A stretch of DNA of 64,000 nucleotides from CAXXXW01 sp963665555 (lineage in GTDB: Bacteria; Pseudomonadota; Alphaproteobacteria; Thalassobaculales; Thalassobaculaceae). The stretch spans positions 2,356,001 through 2,420,000 of the forward strand of contig OY762308.1 of assembly GCA_963665555.2 (NCBI GenBank), given 5' to 3'. This document shows, one piece after another, positions 25,634 through 33,745 of the stretch. The stretch's first letter is position 1, and every line of letters starts with the position of its first letter. A program made the translations under genes and the position numbers. The notes below the pieces were generated by a model, which saw nothing but the letters and a program-made list of their open reading frames with translations, searched no databases and was not told the DNA's origin.

Positions 25634-26142
25634 TCTCGCCTCGCGGACTGCTGGACGTGGCGCGGAGCCTCGCGGAGGGAGGGTCCGAGGAGAGCCGGCG
25701 CCGCGCCGTTTCCACCGCCTACTACGCCCTGTTCCATTTGCTGGTCGAGTCCGCGGCGACGCGCATGTTTCCGGGGCCGGACCGGGCGCGGCTCCGGGAC
25801 TGGCTGGCCCGGGCGTTCGCGCATCGGAACATGAAGACGGTCGCGGAGCATTTCGTCCGCGACCCCGTGGGCGAAAAACTCGGCCATGCCCTGGGGGAAC
25901 GCGGGCTCCGGGACGAACTGAAGGATGTCGCCCACGCCTTCGTCGATCTTCAAAGCTTCCGCCACGAAGCCGACTACGACCGGACTTGCGCCTTCGGTTT
26001 CGACGCGGCCCGCGAGGCCGTCGACACCGCCGAAACCGCGTTCGAGCAATGGAACGCCGTCAGGGGAACGATCCAGGCGGATGTCTTCCTGGCCGCCCTG
26101 CTCGCCTTCGACAAGGTCCGCGCCACGGCCGCGCGCCGGTAG
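25630..26142 (+). CDS. HEPN-like protein of module A
   Basis: All-helical protein of 170 residues resembling the HEPN/UPF0332 group: STAYYALFHLLVE near residue 32, AFAHRNMKTV, and RHEADYDR near residue 117. It is homologous along its whole length to the protein at 31935-32444. The canonical HEPN ribonuclease motif (R, four to six residues, H) is not obvious, although R and H are adjacent in RHEADYD, so nuclease activity is not asserted. The start is TTG at 25630, inside the stop of the upstream gene; no ATG fits the family N-terminus. Confidence 0.75.
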   Translation: MISPRGLLDVARSLAEGGSEESRRRAVSTAYYALFHLLVESAATRMFPGPDRARLRDWLARAFAHRNMKTVAEHFVRDPVGEKLGHALGERGLRDELKDVAHAFVDLQSFRHEADYDRTCAFGFDAAREAVDTAETAFEQWNAVRGTIQADVFLAALLAFDKVRATAARR

Positions 26143-26153
26143 GGGTGCCCCCC

Positions 26154-26912
26154 CTACCGCTCCAGCCCGTCCAGCATGGATCTGGCGCCGATGTCGAGCA
26201 GCAGCAGGTCGTGGGCCATCAGCACGACGCGGTAGCCGCGCGCGATCTTCGCGTTGCCCTCTTCCGCCGACAGGCACAGCCCGCCCATCGGGCGGCCGGC
26301 GGCGAGGATCGCCTCCTCGGCCCGGGCGATGGCGGCCTGGACCTCCGGCTGGTCGCGGTCGCCGACATGGCCCAGGCTGGCGGCGAGGTCCATCGGCGCG
26401 ATCAGGCAGACGTCGATCCCGTCCACCGCGAGGATTTCGTCGATATTCGCCACCGCGTCCGCGTGCTCGATCAGCGCGATGACGACGACGCCGTCCGACG
26501 CCCGGTAGTATTCCATCGGGTCGCCGCCGCCCCAGCGCATCGGGGCGTAGAACGGCCCCCATCCCCGTTCGCCGCGCGGCGGGTAGCGCACCGCCCGCAC
26601 CGCCGCCTCCGCCCGTTCGGCCGACGTGATCATCGGGAAGACGATCCCCATCGCGCCGGCGTCGAGCACCGGCTTGGTGAAGGAGATCGACGGCTCCATC
26701 ACGCGGACGACGGGCGCGCAGTCCGTCCCGGCGGTGGCGGCGATCATGGCGTGGCACGACGCGATGTCGATCGGGCCGTGCTCCATGTCGATGAACAGCC
26801 AGTCGAAGCCGAGATGGGCCAATGTCTGGGCCGTCGTCGCGCTGGGCTGCGCCGTCAGGATTCCGGCCGAGACCTTGCCCGCGTCCAGCCTCTCGCGCAG
26901 GGGGTTACGCAT
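26154..26912 (-). CDS. HpcH/HpaI aldolase family protein
   Basis: Class II, metal-dependent pyruvate aldolase-type TIM barrel of 252 residues, acting on a 2-keto-3-deoxy acid or related compound. Landmarks are DWLFIDMEHGPID near residue 38, PVVRV, GAMGIVFPMI, RGWGPFY and the VCLIAPMDLAASLG segment. GGAAGGAG lies nine bases before the ATG at 26912; the longer open frame upstream is antisense to other genes. The neighbouring amidohydrolase gene on the same strand may be co-transcribed. Confidence 0.88.
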   Translation of the reverse strand: MRNPLRERLDAGKVSAGILTAQPSATTAQTLAHLGFDWLFIDMEHGPIDIASCHAMIAATAGTDCAPVVRVMEPSISFTKPVLDAGAMGIVFPMITSAERAEAAVRAVRYPPRGERGWGPFYAPMRWGGGDPMEYYRASDGVVVIALIEHADAVANIDEILAVDGIDVCLIAPMDLAASLGHVGDRDQPEVQAAIARAEEAILAAGRPMGGLCLSAEEGNAKIARGYRVVLMAHDLLLLDIGARSMLDGLER

Positions 26913-26947
26913 CGCTCGGTCTCCTTCCGGGTTCGGGGCGGGCGCCG

Positions 26948-27715
26948 CTACGGGCCGGCCGGCGGTTCGGCGAGCGCGATCCGGTCGGCCAGGACCGCGC
27001 CGCGCGACGCCATGAAGTAGAGGCCCATATAATGGGCGATCCCGCCCGGATGGGCCAGCGTTTCCGGCAGGCCGCGCGCCGCCGCCGCCGCGCGCGGCAG
27101 GTCGTAGGTGGCGCAGGCCGGCGCGTGGACGACGATCTCGCGCAGGCTCGGCATCAGGCCGTGGTTGCGCGCCGAAAGCACGGTCAGCACGAAATCCATC
27201 ACGCAGATGTCGGTGCAGATGCCGACCGCGACCAGTTCCTCCAGCCGGTTGGCGTTCACCCACTCGGCCAGCGCGTTGGAGCCGTCCGGCCGGATCGCCC
27301 CGACGAAACCGTTTATGCAGTCCTTGCGGACCAGCGTGGCGGCCGGCTCGCGCTCCAGCCACTTCAGAGCCGGGACGAGCTCCTCCTCGCCGGTTCCGGC
27401 CTCGCAATGGGGCGGATAGGGCGGCTCCGGCTTGCCCGGCTCGTGCGTGTCGAGGAAGGCGAGGATTTTCCAGCCCCGGGCGGCGAAAAGGCGGGCCAGC
27501 CGGTCGGTCTCCGCGACCATGGCGGAGACGCGCGCGTCCTCCTCCGGCGGGGCCAGCGCGCCGGCGCCGGGCGTGGCGAAGCCGTTCACCTCGTCCACGA
27601 CCACCAGCCCCGCCGGCCGGGCGCCGATCTCCACCGTCCCGATGGCGAGCGGCATGGCCTCGGCGAGGCCGGCCGCGAGCGCGGCTTCCCGCGTGTCCGG
27701 GTTCCCTTCCGCCAT
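26948..27715 (-). CDS. isochorismatase-family cysteine hydrolase, nicotinamidase-like
   Basis: Cysteine hydrolase of 255 residues. The triad is visible as D41 (VVDEVNGF), K131 (VRKDCINGF) and C171 (GICTDIC). The metal-site motif DTH at residues 89-91 and the PPHCEAGTGEEEL segment are typical of nicotinamidases, so nicotinamide deamidation for NAD salvage is a reasonable guess; other amide substrates are possible. It lies 35 bases upstream of the HpaI aldolase gene on the same strand. GGGAGG precedes the ATG. Confidence 0.87.
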   Translation of the reverse strand: MAEGNPDTREAALAAGLAEAMPLAIGTVEIGARPAGLVVVDEVNGFATPGAGALAPPEEDARVSAMVAETDRLARLFAARGWKILAFLDTHEPGKPEPPYPPHCEAGTGEEELVPALKWLEREPAATLVRKDCINGFVGAIRPDGSNALAEWVNANRLEELVAVGICTDICVMDFVLTVLSARNHGLMPSLREIVVHAPACATYDLPRAAAAARGLPETLAHPGGIAHYMGLYFMASRGAVLADRIALAEPPAGP

Positions 27716-27878
27716 GGCGCGTCCTCCCGTCCGGCCGCTGTCGGCGCGCGCGGAGTGTGCGCCCGCCGGCGCGGCGAAACAACCCCGCCGCATCCGGCCG
27801 TTCCCCTTGGCCGGGGCCGGGCGCGCTTGTATCCTGCCGGCCTGTTTCGCCCGGAGCCATGGCCGGCGGGAGGAAGGG

Positions 27879-28808
27879 ATGCGACCGACGCGCCGCTCGA
27901 TCGTGCGGGGGGCCGGCGCCGCGCTGGCGGCGGCGGCGCTGGGGAGCGCGCCCGCGCGGGGCGCGGACGGCGCGCCCGCCGCGCCGGAGGCCGCGAAACG
28001 CATCCCCTCCACCGGCGAGGCGATCCCGGCGATCGGCCTGGGAAGCTGGATCGTCTTCAATGTCGGCGAGGACCCGGCGCTGCGCGCGAACTCCAGGGCG
28101 GTGGTCGCGGCCTTCGTCGAGGCCGGCGGCGGCATGATCGACTCCTCCCCGATGTACGGCTCCTCGCAAGAGGTCATCGGCGATTGCCTGGCCCGTCTGG
28201 GCCGGCCCGCCGGCGTGTTCTCCGCCGACAAGGTGTGGACCGGCGCGGCCGACGGGCCGGCGCAGATCGCGGAGACCGAGCGCCTCTGGGGCGCCGCGCC
28301 GCTCGATCTGCTGCAGGTCCACAACCTGCTGGCCTGGGAGACCCATCTCGAAACCCTGTTCGCGATGAAGGCGGCGGGCGAGGTGCGCCATGTGGGGATC
28401 ACCACCTCGCACGGGCGCCGGCACGGCGATTTCGAGGCCGTCATGGCGGCCTACCCGCTCGATTTCGCGCAGTTCACCTACAACATCGTGGACCGGGAGG
28501 CGGAGGAGAGGCTGCTGCCGCTGGCGCGCGAGCGCGGGATCGCCGTTATCTGCAACCGGCCGTTCCAGCGGGGCTGGCTCCCCCGGCGGCTGGAGGGCGA
28601 GAACCTGCCGCCCTGGGCGGCGGAGATCGGCGCGGAGACCTGGCCCAAATTCCTGCTGAAGTTCATCGTCTCGCATCCCGCCGCGACCGTCGCCATCCCC
28701 GCGACCAGCCGGGTCGACCACCTGCGCGAGAACAAGTCCGCCGAACTGGGACCGATGCCCGACGCGGCGACGCGCCGGCGCATGGCCGCCTGGGTGCGCG
28801 ACCTGTGA
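27879..28808 (+). CDS. Tat-exported aldo/keto reductase
   Basis: Aldo/keto reductase of 309 residues with an N-terminal twin-arginine-type signal (TRRSIVRGAGAALAAAALG), so it is probably exported to the periplasm, which is unusual for a NADPH enzyme. The barrel motifs IGLGSW, DSSPMYGSS (catalytic Asp/Tyr), ADKVW (Lys), LLQVHNL (His) and VAIPATSR are present. The ATG at 27879 follows GGGAGGAAGG. The next gene, a DUF6064-like membrane protein, starts 16 bases later. Confidence 0.87.
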   Translation: MRPTRRSIVRGAGAALAAAALGSAPARGADGAPAAPEAAKRIPSTGEAIPAIGLGSWIVFNVGEDPALRANSRAVVAAFVEAGGGMIDSSPMYGSSQEVIGDCLARLGRPAGVFSADKVWTGAADGPAQIAETERLWGAAPLDLLQVHNLLAWETHLETLFAMKAAGEVRHVGITTSHGRRHGDFEAVMAAYPLDFAQFTYNIVDREAEERLLPLARERGIAVICNRPFQRGWLPRRLEGENLPPWAAEIGAETWPKFLLKFIVSHPAATVAIPATSRVDHLRENKSAELGPMPDAATRRRMAAWVRDL

Positions 28809-28824
28809 CCGGCGCCGGCGAGAC

Positions 28825-29514
28825 ATGATCGGGGATTGGCCGAGCTACAGCGCCGGGGATTTCCTTCCCTTCTCGCCAGGCGCGTACTGGGCGTTGTTCG
28901 CGCTGGAGAACCGGGCGCTGTGGCCGGTCGGCCTCGTCGCCTGGCTCGCCGGCGCGGCGGCCTTCGCCGCGCTCGTTGCCGGGCGGGCGCTTCCGGGCCG
29001 CTGGATCGCGCTCGGCCTCGCCGTTCTCTGGGTCCATCTGGGCTGGAGTTTCGTGGCGGGGCGCTACGGGGCGCTGAACTGGGCCGGAGAACGTCTGGCC
29101 TGGGCCTTTTACGCCGAGGCCGCGCTGCTGGCGGGGCTGGGCCTCGCCGGCCGCTTCGACCTCGCGGCCCGCGCCGGGCCGGCGGGATGGACCGGATTGG
29201 CCCTCTTGGCGGCCGGGCTGTTCCTCTGGCCCGCCTTTGCCATTCTCGACGGGCGGCCGGCGGAGCAGGCGGAAGCGTTCGGCCTCGCGCCGGACCCGAC
29301 GGCGGCGGCGACGCTGGGCCTGCTCGTCCTCGCGGCGCCGGGACTCCGGGGCGCGCCGGCGCGCGCCGTTCCGGCGCTGTGGCTGGCGCTGTCGGCGCTC
29401 ACGCTGCTGGCGATGGGATCGTGGCAGGGCTGGGCGGCGGCGGCCTGCGCGGCGGCCGGCCTCGCCGCCTGGGGAGCGTCGCGCCCGAGGCCGCCCCGCC
29501 GGAGGCGGTCGTGA
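28825..29514 (+). CDS. DUF6064-like integral membrane protein
   Basis: Membrane protein of 229 residues with about six hydrophobic helices. The N-terminal FLPFSPGAYWALFALENRALWP, the central LNWAGERLAWAFYAEA and the loop AEAFGLAPDPTAAATLG match what I know of the DUF6064 family (PFSPE-Y-LF---N---WP and FG-AP-PT). The function is unknown. Its stop overlaps the GTG start of the following TPR gene by four bases. Confidence 0.75.
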   Translation: MIGDWPSYSAGDFLPFSPGAYWALFALENRALWPVGLVAWLAGAAAFAALVAGRALPGRWIALGLAVLWVHLGWSFVAGRYGALNWAGERLAWAFYAEAALLAGLGLAGRFDLAARAGPAGWTGLALLAAGLFLWPAFAILDGRPAEQAEAFGLAPDPTAAATLGLLVLAAPGLRGAPARAVPALWLALSALTLLAMGSWQGWAAAACAAAGLAAWGASRPRPPRRRRS

Positions 29515-29942
29515 CGGCGGGCGCGCCGGACGACGCCGACGCCCGGCTGGAGGCGCTCTACCGCGCCGCCGCCGAGGGGCGCGGCGCGGACCCGAGGTCC
29601 CTGCGGGTCCGGAGCCTCCTCGCGCGGCGCAACGGCCGGACGCGCGAGGCGGCGGCGCTGGCGGCGAAATGGGTGTCGCTGGAGCCGGGCGACGCGGCCG
29701 CGCAGCGCCTGCTGGCCCGGCTCTGCGCCGAGGCGGGCTGGCGCGAGGCGGCGGCCGCCGCCTTCGCCCGCGCGATCCTGATCGACCCGTGGGACGCCGC
29801 CTCCTGGCGCGGGCTGGGCGAGGTCCATCGCGGGATGGGCCGCGCCCGCGACGCCCGGTTCTGCCTCGCGCAGGCGGCGCGCCTCGACCCGCCGGAGGCC
29901 GGCCCCGCCGCGCCCGTTGCCGCGCGCCCCGGCGCGGGCTAG
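29511..29942 (+). CDS. small tetratricopeptide-repeat-like protein
   Basis: Protein of 143 residues (GTG start overlapping the previous stop) built of helical pairs resembling TPR units: NGRTREAAALAAKWVSLEPGD, AGWREAAAAAFARAILIDPWD and MGRARDARFCLAQAARLDPPE, each about 34 residues apart. There is no signal peptide. It is probably a protein-interaction scaffold. Coupling to the DUF6064-like membrane protein suggests they work together, but the role is unknown. Confidence 0.7.
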   Translation: MTAGAPDDADARLEALYRAAAEGRGADPRSLRVRSLLARRNGRTREAAALAAKWVSLEPGDAAAQRLLARLCAEAGWREAAAAAFARAILIDPWDAASWRGLGEVHRGMGRARDARFCLAQAARLDPPEAGPAAPVAARPGAG

Positions 29943-29999
29943 AAACCCTCCGGGCCGCCGCCGGAACGGCCGGCCGGGCAACAGCGAGAGGAAGGCATC

Positions 30000-30668
30000 A
30001 TGGGCGAGACATTGACCCTCACCGCGTCCGACGGGCACGAGTTCTCCGCCTACCTGGCGCGGCCGGCCGGCGCGCCGAGGGGCGGCGTCGTGCTGATCCA
30101 GGAAATCTTCGGCGTGAATTCGCACATCCGGAGCGTCGCGGACGAATACGCCGGCGAGGGCTACCTGGTCTGCGCCCCGGCGCTGTTCGACCGGATCGAG
30201 CCGGGAATCGAACTCGGCTACACCGACGCCGACATCCAGGCCGGCCTCGGCCATAAGAACGCGGTCGGCAACGACGCGCCGATGCTCGACATCGCGGCGG
30301 CGCGCGACGTGGCGGCGGCGGCCGGCAAGGTCGGCGTCGTCGGCTATTGCTGGGGCGGCGCGCTCACCTGGCTCGCGGCCTGCAAGGTGGACGGGCTGTC
30401 GGCGGCCTCGTCCTATTACGGCGGCGGCGTCGGCTCCATGAAGGACCTGGCGGCGAAATGCCCTGTCATCTTCCATTTCGGCGAGGAGGACCACGCCATC
30501 CCGATGGACGAGGTGGACTCGGTGAAGGCGGCGCAGCCGGCCTGCCCGGTCCATGTCTACCCGGCGGGGCACGGCTTCAACTGCGAGCAGCGCGGCAGCC
30601 ACCACCCCGAAAGCCGGGCCATCGCGCTCGAACGCACGCTGGCCCATCTGCGGGCCAATCTCGGCTGA
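30000..30668 (+). CDS. dienelactone hydrolase family protein
   Basis: Alpha/beta hydrolase of 222 residues of the dienelactone hydrolase type. The nucleophile is a cysteine, C117 in GYCWGG, as in true carboxymethylenebutenolidases; E35 (QEIFGVN) and the late aspartate and histidine (EEDHAIP, AGHGFNC) complete the site. Such enzymes hydrolyse lactones formed in chlorocatechol or related ring-cleavage pathways. AGAGGAAGG precedes the ATG. No other ring-cleavage genes lie next to it. Confidence 0.9.
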   Translation: MGETLTLTASDGHEFSAYLARPAGAPRGGVVLIQEIFGVNSHIRSVADEYAGEGYLVCAPALFDRIEPGIELGYTDADIQAGLGHKNAVGNDAPMLDIAAARDVAAAAGKVGVVGYCWGGALTWLAACKVDGLSAASSYYGGGVGSMKDLAAKCPVIFHFGEEDHAIPMDEVDSVKAAQPACPVHVYPAGHGFNCEQRGSHHPESRAIALERTLAHLRANLG

Positions 30669-30699
30669 CCCTCCCGGCGGGGCGGGCGTTCGCGGCCGG

Positions 30700-31824
30700 T
30701 CACTCCGCGGCCGCCCGCGCCTCCACCGGGGCCAGCGGCGGCGGGACCGGCATCGGCGCGTCGGCGATTTCGGCGAGCGGCTTGCCGAAACGCCGCTCGA
30801 TCGCCGGGACCACCCGCGTGGCGAATTGCGTCATCGAGTCGATCACGGCCGCGTGCGGCATGTCGCCCACCGCGAAGTAGATGCTCATGTGGCGCGGCCG
30901 GTACATGTCGATCTCGCGGCACAGCCGCTCGGCCACCTGTTCGGCGTTGCCGATCACGATGTTTTCCGCCACCTGCTCCAGCTCCGGCTCCTCCGGGAAG
31001 GGCGCCTCCTCGACCATGTAGTCGTCCACCATGGTCTCCCGGCGGTGGCGCAGCGCCATGGCGATGCGCTTCTGGAAACGCGCGCCGTCCGTGTAGCGGG
31101 CGAGCGTCTCCCTGTCGTCGGAGACGCAGACGAAACGCAGCACGCCGAGCGGGACGGAGGCCGGATCGCGCCCCTCCTGGGCGTACAGCGCCTCGATCCG
31201 CCGGCGCGCCTCGCGCAGCCGTTCGGGGCTTTCGATGCCGCCGGAGACGAACGGGACATAGCCGTCGCGGGCGCAGCGGCGGTGGCTGTTGGGGTCGGCG
31301 CCGGCGATCCAGATCGGCGGGCGCGGCGTCTGGAGCGGGCGCACGTTGATCGCGGTCGGCGGCTGCGCCAGCGCCTCGCCGGCGTATTCGAAGCTCGGCC
31401 GGCGCAGGCCGAGTTCGATCGTGTCGAGCATCTCGTTGAACACCGCCTTGTTGCGCGCGATGTCCGCGCCCAGCCGCTCGAACTCGTAGGGCTGGTAGCC
31501 GCTGCCCACGCCCACGTCGAGCCGCCCGCCCGACAGGGCGTCCACCAGCGCGATCTCGGCGACCAGGCGCGCCGGCGCGTGCAGCGGCAGGATCAGCACC
31601 GCGCTGCCCACCCGCACGCGCTTCGTCATCGCCGCCGCCTGGGCGCAGAGGATCAGCGGCGAGGGGCAGAGGCTGTAGTTCGAGAAATGGTGCTCGGCGA
31701 ACCACACGCGCGAGAACCCCAGCTCCTCGGCCAGCCGCGTGTGTTCGAGCGCCTCCTCGATCACCCGTTGCGGCGGTTTCGAGCGGTGGCGGTGCTGCAG
31801 CAGGTTGAAGACGCCGAAATCCAT
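30700..31824 (-). CDS. LLM class flavin-dependent oxidoreductase
   Basis: Luciferase-like monooxygenase of 374 residues. The sequence MDFGVFNLLQHRHRSKP, VWFAEHHFSNYSLCPSP near residue 41, GSAVLILPLH and VGVGSGYQPYEF are characteristic of the alkanal monooxygenase-like branch. It would use reduced FMN and oxygen on an unknown substrate. AAAGGAT lies ten bases before the ATG at 31824. It is a different subfamily from the LLM enzyme at 818-1924. Confidence 0.9.
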   Translation of the reverse strand: MDFGVFNLLQHRHRSKPPQRVIEEALEHTRLAEELGFSRVWFAEHHFSNYSLCPSPLILCAQAAAMTKRVRVGSAVLILPLHAPARLVAEIALVDALSGGRLDVGVGSGYQPYEFERLGADIARNKAVFNEMLDTIELGLRRPSFEYAGEALAQPPTAINVRPLQTPRPPIWIAGADPNSHRRCARDGYVPFVSGGIESPERLREARRRIEALYAQEGRDPASVPLGVLRFVCVSDDRETLARYTDGARFQKRIAMALRHRRETMVDDYMVEEAPFPEEPELEQVAENIVIGNAEQVAERLCREIDMYRPRHMSIYFAVGDMPHAAVIDSMTQFATRVVPAIERRFGKPLAEIADAPMPVPPPLAPVEARAAAE

Positions 31825-31934
31825 GTCGTTCGATCCTTTCCGGGGCGGGACGGCCGGGAACCCTCGAAACGGCCGCGCGAACTTCATACCGCGAGGGCGG
31901 CCCGATGTCCAAACCCGCCGGGACGCCGGCGCCG

Positions 31935-32444
31935 TCAGTTCCGCATGTGCGCCAGGGCGAGCAAACCCGCGAGGAAGGCGTCCGCCTGAACGGTTTTCCG
32001 CACGGCCCTCCAGTCCGCGAAAGCCCTTTCGGCCTGTTTCAGCAAATCGTTCGCTTCCTTGCGCGTGAACCGGCGCGTTCGGTCGTAGTCCGCCTCGTGG
32101 CGCGCTTCCTGGAGTTCCGCGAACGCTTCGGCGACATCCCTGAGTTCGGCCTGGAGCGGCCGGTCGCTCAGGGCGGGGAGCAGTTTGCTCGAAACGCCGC
32201 CGCTCGAAAACTGTCTGCCCACCGCCTTCATGTTTCCGTGATCGAACGCCCGCGCCAGACAGGCCCGGAGCGGCGCGCGATCCCTGCCGGGGAACATGCG
32301 CCCCGTCGCCTCTTCCACCAGAAGGTGGAACAGCGCGTAGTACGCCGTCGAGATGGAGCGCCGCAGGCTGGCCTGCGACGGCCTTCGCGGCTCCCGGGAG
32401 GCGAGGTGGCGGGCCTGCCGGAGCAAGTCGGCGGAAAGGCTCAC
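31935..32444 (-). CDS. HEPN-like protein of module B
   Basis: Protein of 169 residues, paralogue of the protein at 25630-26142. Shared stretches are STAYYALFHLLVE, RMFPG-DRA-LR--LARAF-H-NMK, RHEADYDR and QAD-FLA-LLA. All-helical, HEPN/UPF0332-like. The start is GTG at 32444, overlapping the stop of the small partner gene by four bases. Opposite strand from module A and about 6 kb away. The variable positions are concentrated in the middle (about residues 80-100), which might be a specificity region; that is speculation. Confidence 0.75.
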   Translation of the reverse strand: MSLSADLLRQARHLASREPRRPSQASLRRSISTAYYALFHLLVEEATGRMFPGRDRAPLRACLARAFDHGNMKAVGRQFSSGGVSSKLLPALSDRPLQAELRDVAEAFAELQEARHEADYDRTRRFTRKEANDLLKQAERAFADWRAVRKTVQADAFLAGLLALAHMRN

Positions 32445-32725
32445 GACGGACGCTCGACTTCCCAAGCGCCGCGGAAGCGGACATAGGGCCACCACTCGGT
32501 CCCGGTCCGGCGGCGCGTCAGGTCGCGCACGAGCTTGCGAACCTTCCGCCGCACGACGGAGACCGTATCGAAGTCGGCCTCCTCGTCCTCCAGCATCGCC
32601 CAGACCCACACGGCGGGGTCGTCGGTCGAGTCCAGGCCCGTCTTTACCTCCCACCAGGCGATCGGCGTGGGGAGGTCGCGGAGTTTTTCGAGTTCGGCCT
32701 CGACCAGTTCGGGTGTGATGTCCAT
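32441..32725 (-). CDS. uncharacterised small protein of module B (partner of HEPN protein)
   Basis: Protein of 94 residues, paralogue of the one at 25334-25633. MD-PE-V-AELEK at the N-terminus, WEV-TG, DDPAVWVWA and RTGTEWWPYVRFRGA are conserved. The upstream context GGGAGGCCCGCC before ATGGAC is nearly the same as in module A, so the ribosome-binding region is conserved along with the genes. No known domain recognised. The gene order (small protein first, HEPN second) and the coupled stop/start are the same in both modules. Confidence 0.75.
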   Translation of the reverse strand: MDITPELVEAELEKLRDLPTPIAWWEVKTGLDSTDDPAVWVWAMLEDEEADFDTVSVVRRKVRKLVRDLTRRRTGTEWWPYVRFRGAWEVERPS

Positions 32726-32758
32726 GGCGGGCCTCCCGCCCGTCGCGCGCCGGCGCGC

Positions 32759-33202
32759 CTACCAGGTCCCGGTGTTGGCCATGCTGGCCCAGGGTTCGGC
32801 CGGGGACAGGGCCGCGCCCTTCTGCAGCAGTTCGATCGACACGCCGTCGGGCGAGCGGACGAACGCCATGCGCCCGTCGCGCGGCGGGCGGTTGATCGTC
32901 ACGCCGCCGTCCATCAGCGACCGGCACAGCCCGTAGATGTCGTCCACGCGGAAGGCGAGGTGGCCGAAATTGCGCCCGCCCGTGTATTCCTCCGGGTCCC
33001 AGTTGTAGGTGAGTTCGAGGGCCGGCGCCCAGTCCTCGCTCCGGGCGCGGGCCTCGTCCTCCGGGGCGCAGAGGAAGATGTTGGTGTAGCGGCCGGCCTC
33101 GCTGTCGATCCGGCGGATCTCCACCAGGCCGAGCTTGCCGCAGTAGAAGTCGAGCGATTCGTCGAGGTCGCCGATTCGCACCATGGTGTGGAGGTATTTC
33201 AT
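32759..33202 (-). CDS. gloA: lactoylglutathione lyase (glyoxalase I)
   Basis: VOC-fold metalloenzyme of 147 residues that isomerises the methylglyoxal-glutathione hemithioacetal to S-lactoylglutathione. The four metal ligands expected from E. coli GlxI are present: H5 (YLHTM), E63 (LELTYN), H81 (GHLAF) and E124 (SIELLQ). NWDPEEYTGGRNFGHLA and NRPPRDGRMAFVRSPDG are family hallmarks. The ATG at 33202 is preferred over a 31-codon upstream extension that lacks homology. Confidence 0.92.
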   Translation of the reverse strand: MKYLHTMVRIGDLDESLDFYCGKLGLVEIRRIDSEAGRYTNIFLCAPEDEARARSEDWAPALELTYNWDPEEYTGGRNFGHLAFRVDDIYGLCRSLMDGGVTINRPPRDGRMAFVRSPDGVSIELLQKGAALSPAEPWASMANTGTW

Positions 33203-33289
33203 CGCGTGTCTCCGTTCGGGCCGGCCGGGCGGCGGGTTCGGGTTCGCCGCAGTGTAGCGCCGGCGGCCGGCCCGATTAAGGGGAAAGCG

Positions 33290-33326
33290 CGCCATGACGA
33301 AAACGCATGGCGGAGTCGCGTTTTCG
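33290..33326. promoter_or_regulatory. overlapping inverted repeats upstream of gloA and a 28-residue ORF
   Basis: Two inverted repeats share bases. CGCCATG (33290-33296) pairs with CATGGCG (33306-33312). CGAAAACGC (33298-33306) pairs with GCGTTTTCG (33318-33326). Because they overlap, an RNA could form one or the other, or a dimeric protein could bind either. They lie in the divergent region between gloA and the small ORF. Both repeats are seen directly; the regulatory role is inferred. Confidence 0.45.
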
Positions 33327-33412
33327 CCGCTTCTCGCGCCCTCGCCCCCCGCCTAGATGGAGGGAGGATCGTCGAACGGGCGCCGCGCCCGAAGCGGAGG
33401 GGAGGAAACGCC

Positions 33413-33499
33413 ATGTCCATGTCCGTGTTCAACTATGTCGGCCTGTCCTTCTTCGCCGCCGCCGCCCTGCTGGCGGTCATGCTGTCGGCCTTCGCCTGA
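33413..33499 (+). CDS. 28-residue single-span membrane peptide
   Basis: Short ORF of 28 residues, MSMSVFNYVGLSFFAAAALL and eight more, consisting almost entirely of one hydrophobic helix ending MLSAFA. A very strong ribosome-binding site GGAGG lies seven bases before the ATG. Small membrane peptides of this kind often act as accessory subunits of membrane complexes, but no partner is evident here. It is divergent from gloA and is followed by a GC-rich hairpin. The strong translation signal is the main evidence that it is real. Confidence 0.55.
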   Translation: MSMSVFNYVGLSFFAAAALLAVMLSAFA

Positions 33500-33513
33500 A
33501 GCCAGGCCCGCCG

Positions 33514-33537
33514 GGACGCCGCCGGACGGCGGCGTCC
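33514..33537 (+). terminator. GC-rich hairpin after the 28-residue ORF
   Basis: GGACGCCGCCG (33514-33524) and its exact reverse complement (33527-33537) are separated by two bases, giving about a ten-pair stem with a small loop. It begins 15 bases after the stop of the small ORF. There is no T run, so termination strength is uncertain. Confidence 0.45.
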
Positions 33538-33656
33538 GCGGCCGCGCGCGCGTCGCCGCGATCCCGCGGTTCTTGGCGAACTCCACGAAACTCTGGCGGC
33601 CTCCGCGGCCTCCGAGTTCCCGATGCGATTCTCCCGACCGGCCCTCCTTTTTGCCG

Positions 33657-33686
33657 TTGACAGCCTGTTCGGCATGTCCGTAACAT
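33657..33686 (+). promoter_or_regulatory. predicted strong sigma70-type promoter of the CVNH gene
   Basis: A consensus TTGACA (33657-33662) and TAACAT (33681-33686) with an 18-base spacer, in a locally AT-rich stretch. Transcription would start near 33693 and the leader would contain AAGGAGG and a second purine-rich site (AAGGGAG) before the ATG at 33746. It is the best -35/-10 match I found in the window. Confidence 0.65.
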
Positions 33687-33745
33687 TTTTCGGTTGGCTA
33701 TCGACACACACGAAGGAGGTTTCCTTACGGAAGGGAGAACAAAAC

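Noticed and set aside
25630..26142. Calling the HEPN-like proteins RNases
   Set aside because: The canonical R-x(4-6)-H motif is not clearly present in either copy, so only the fold-level family is asserted.
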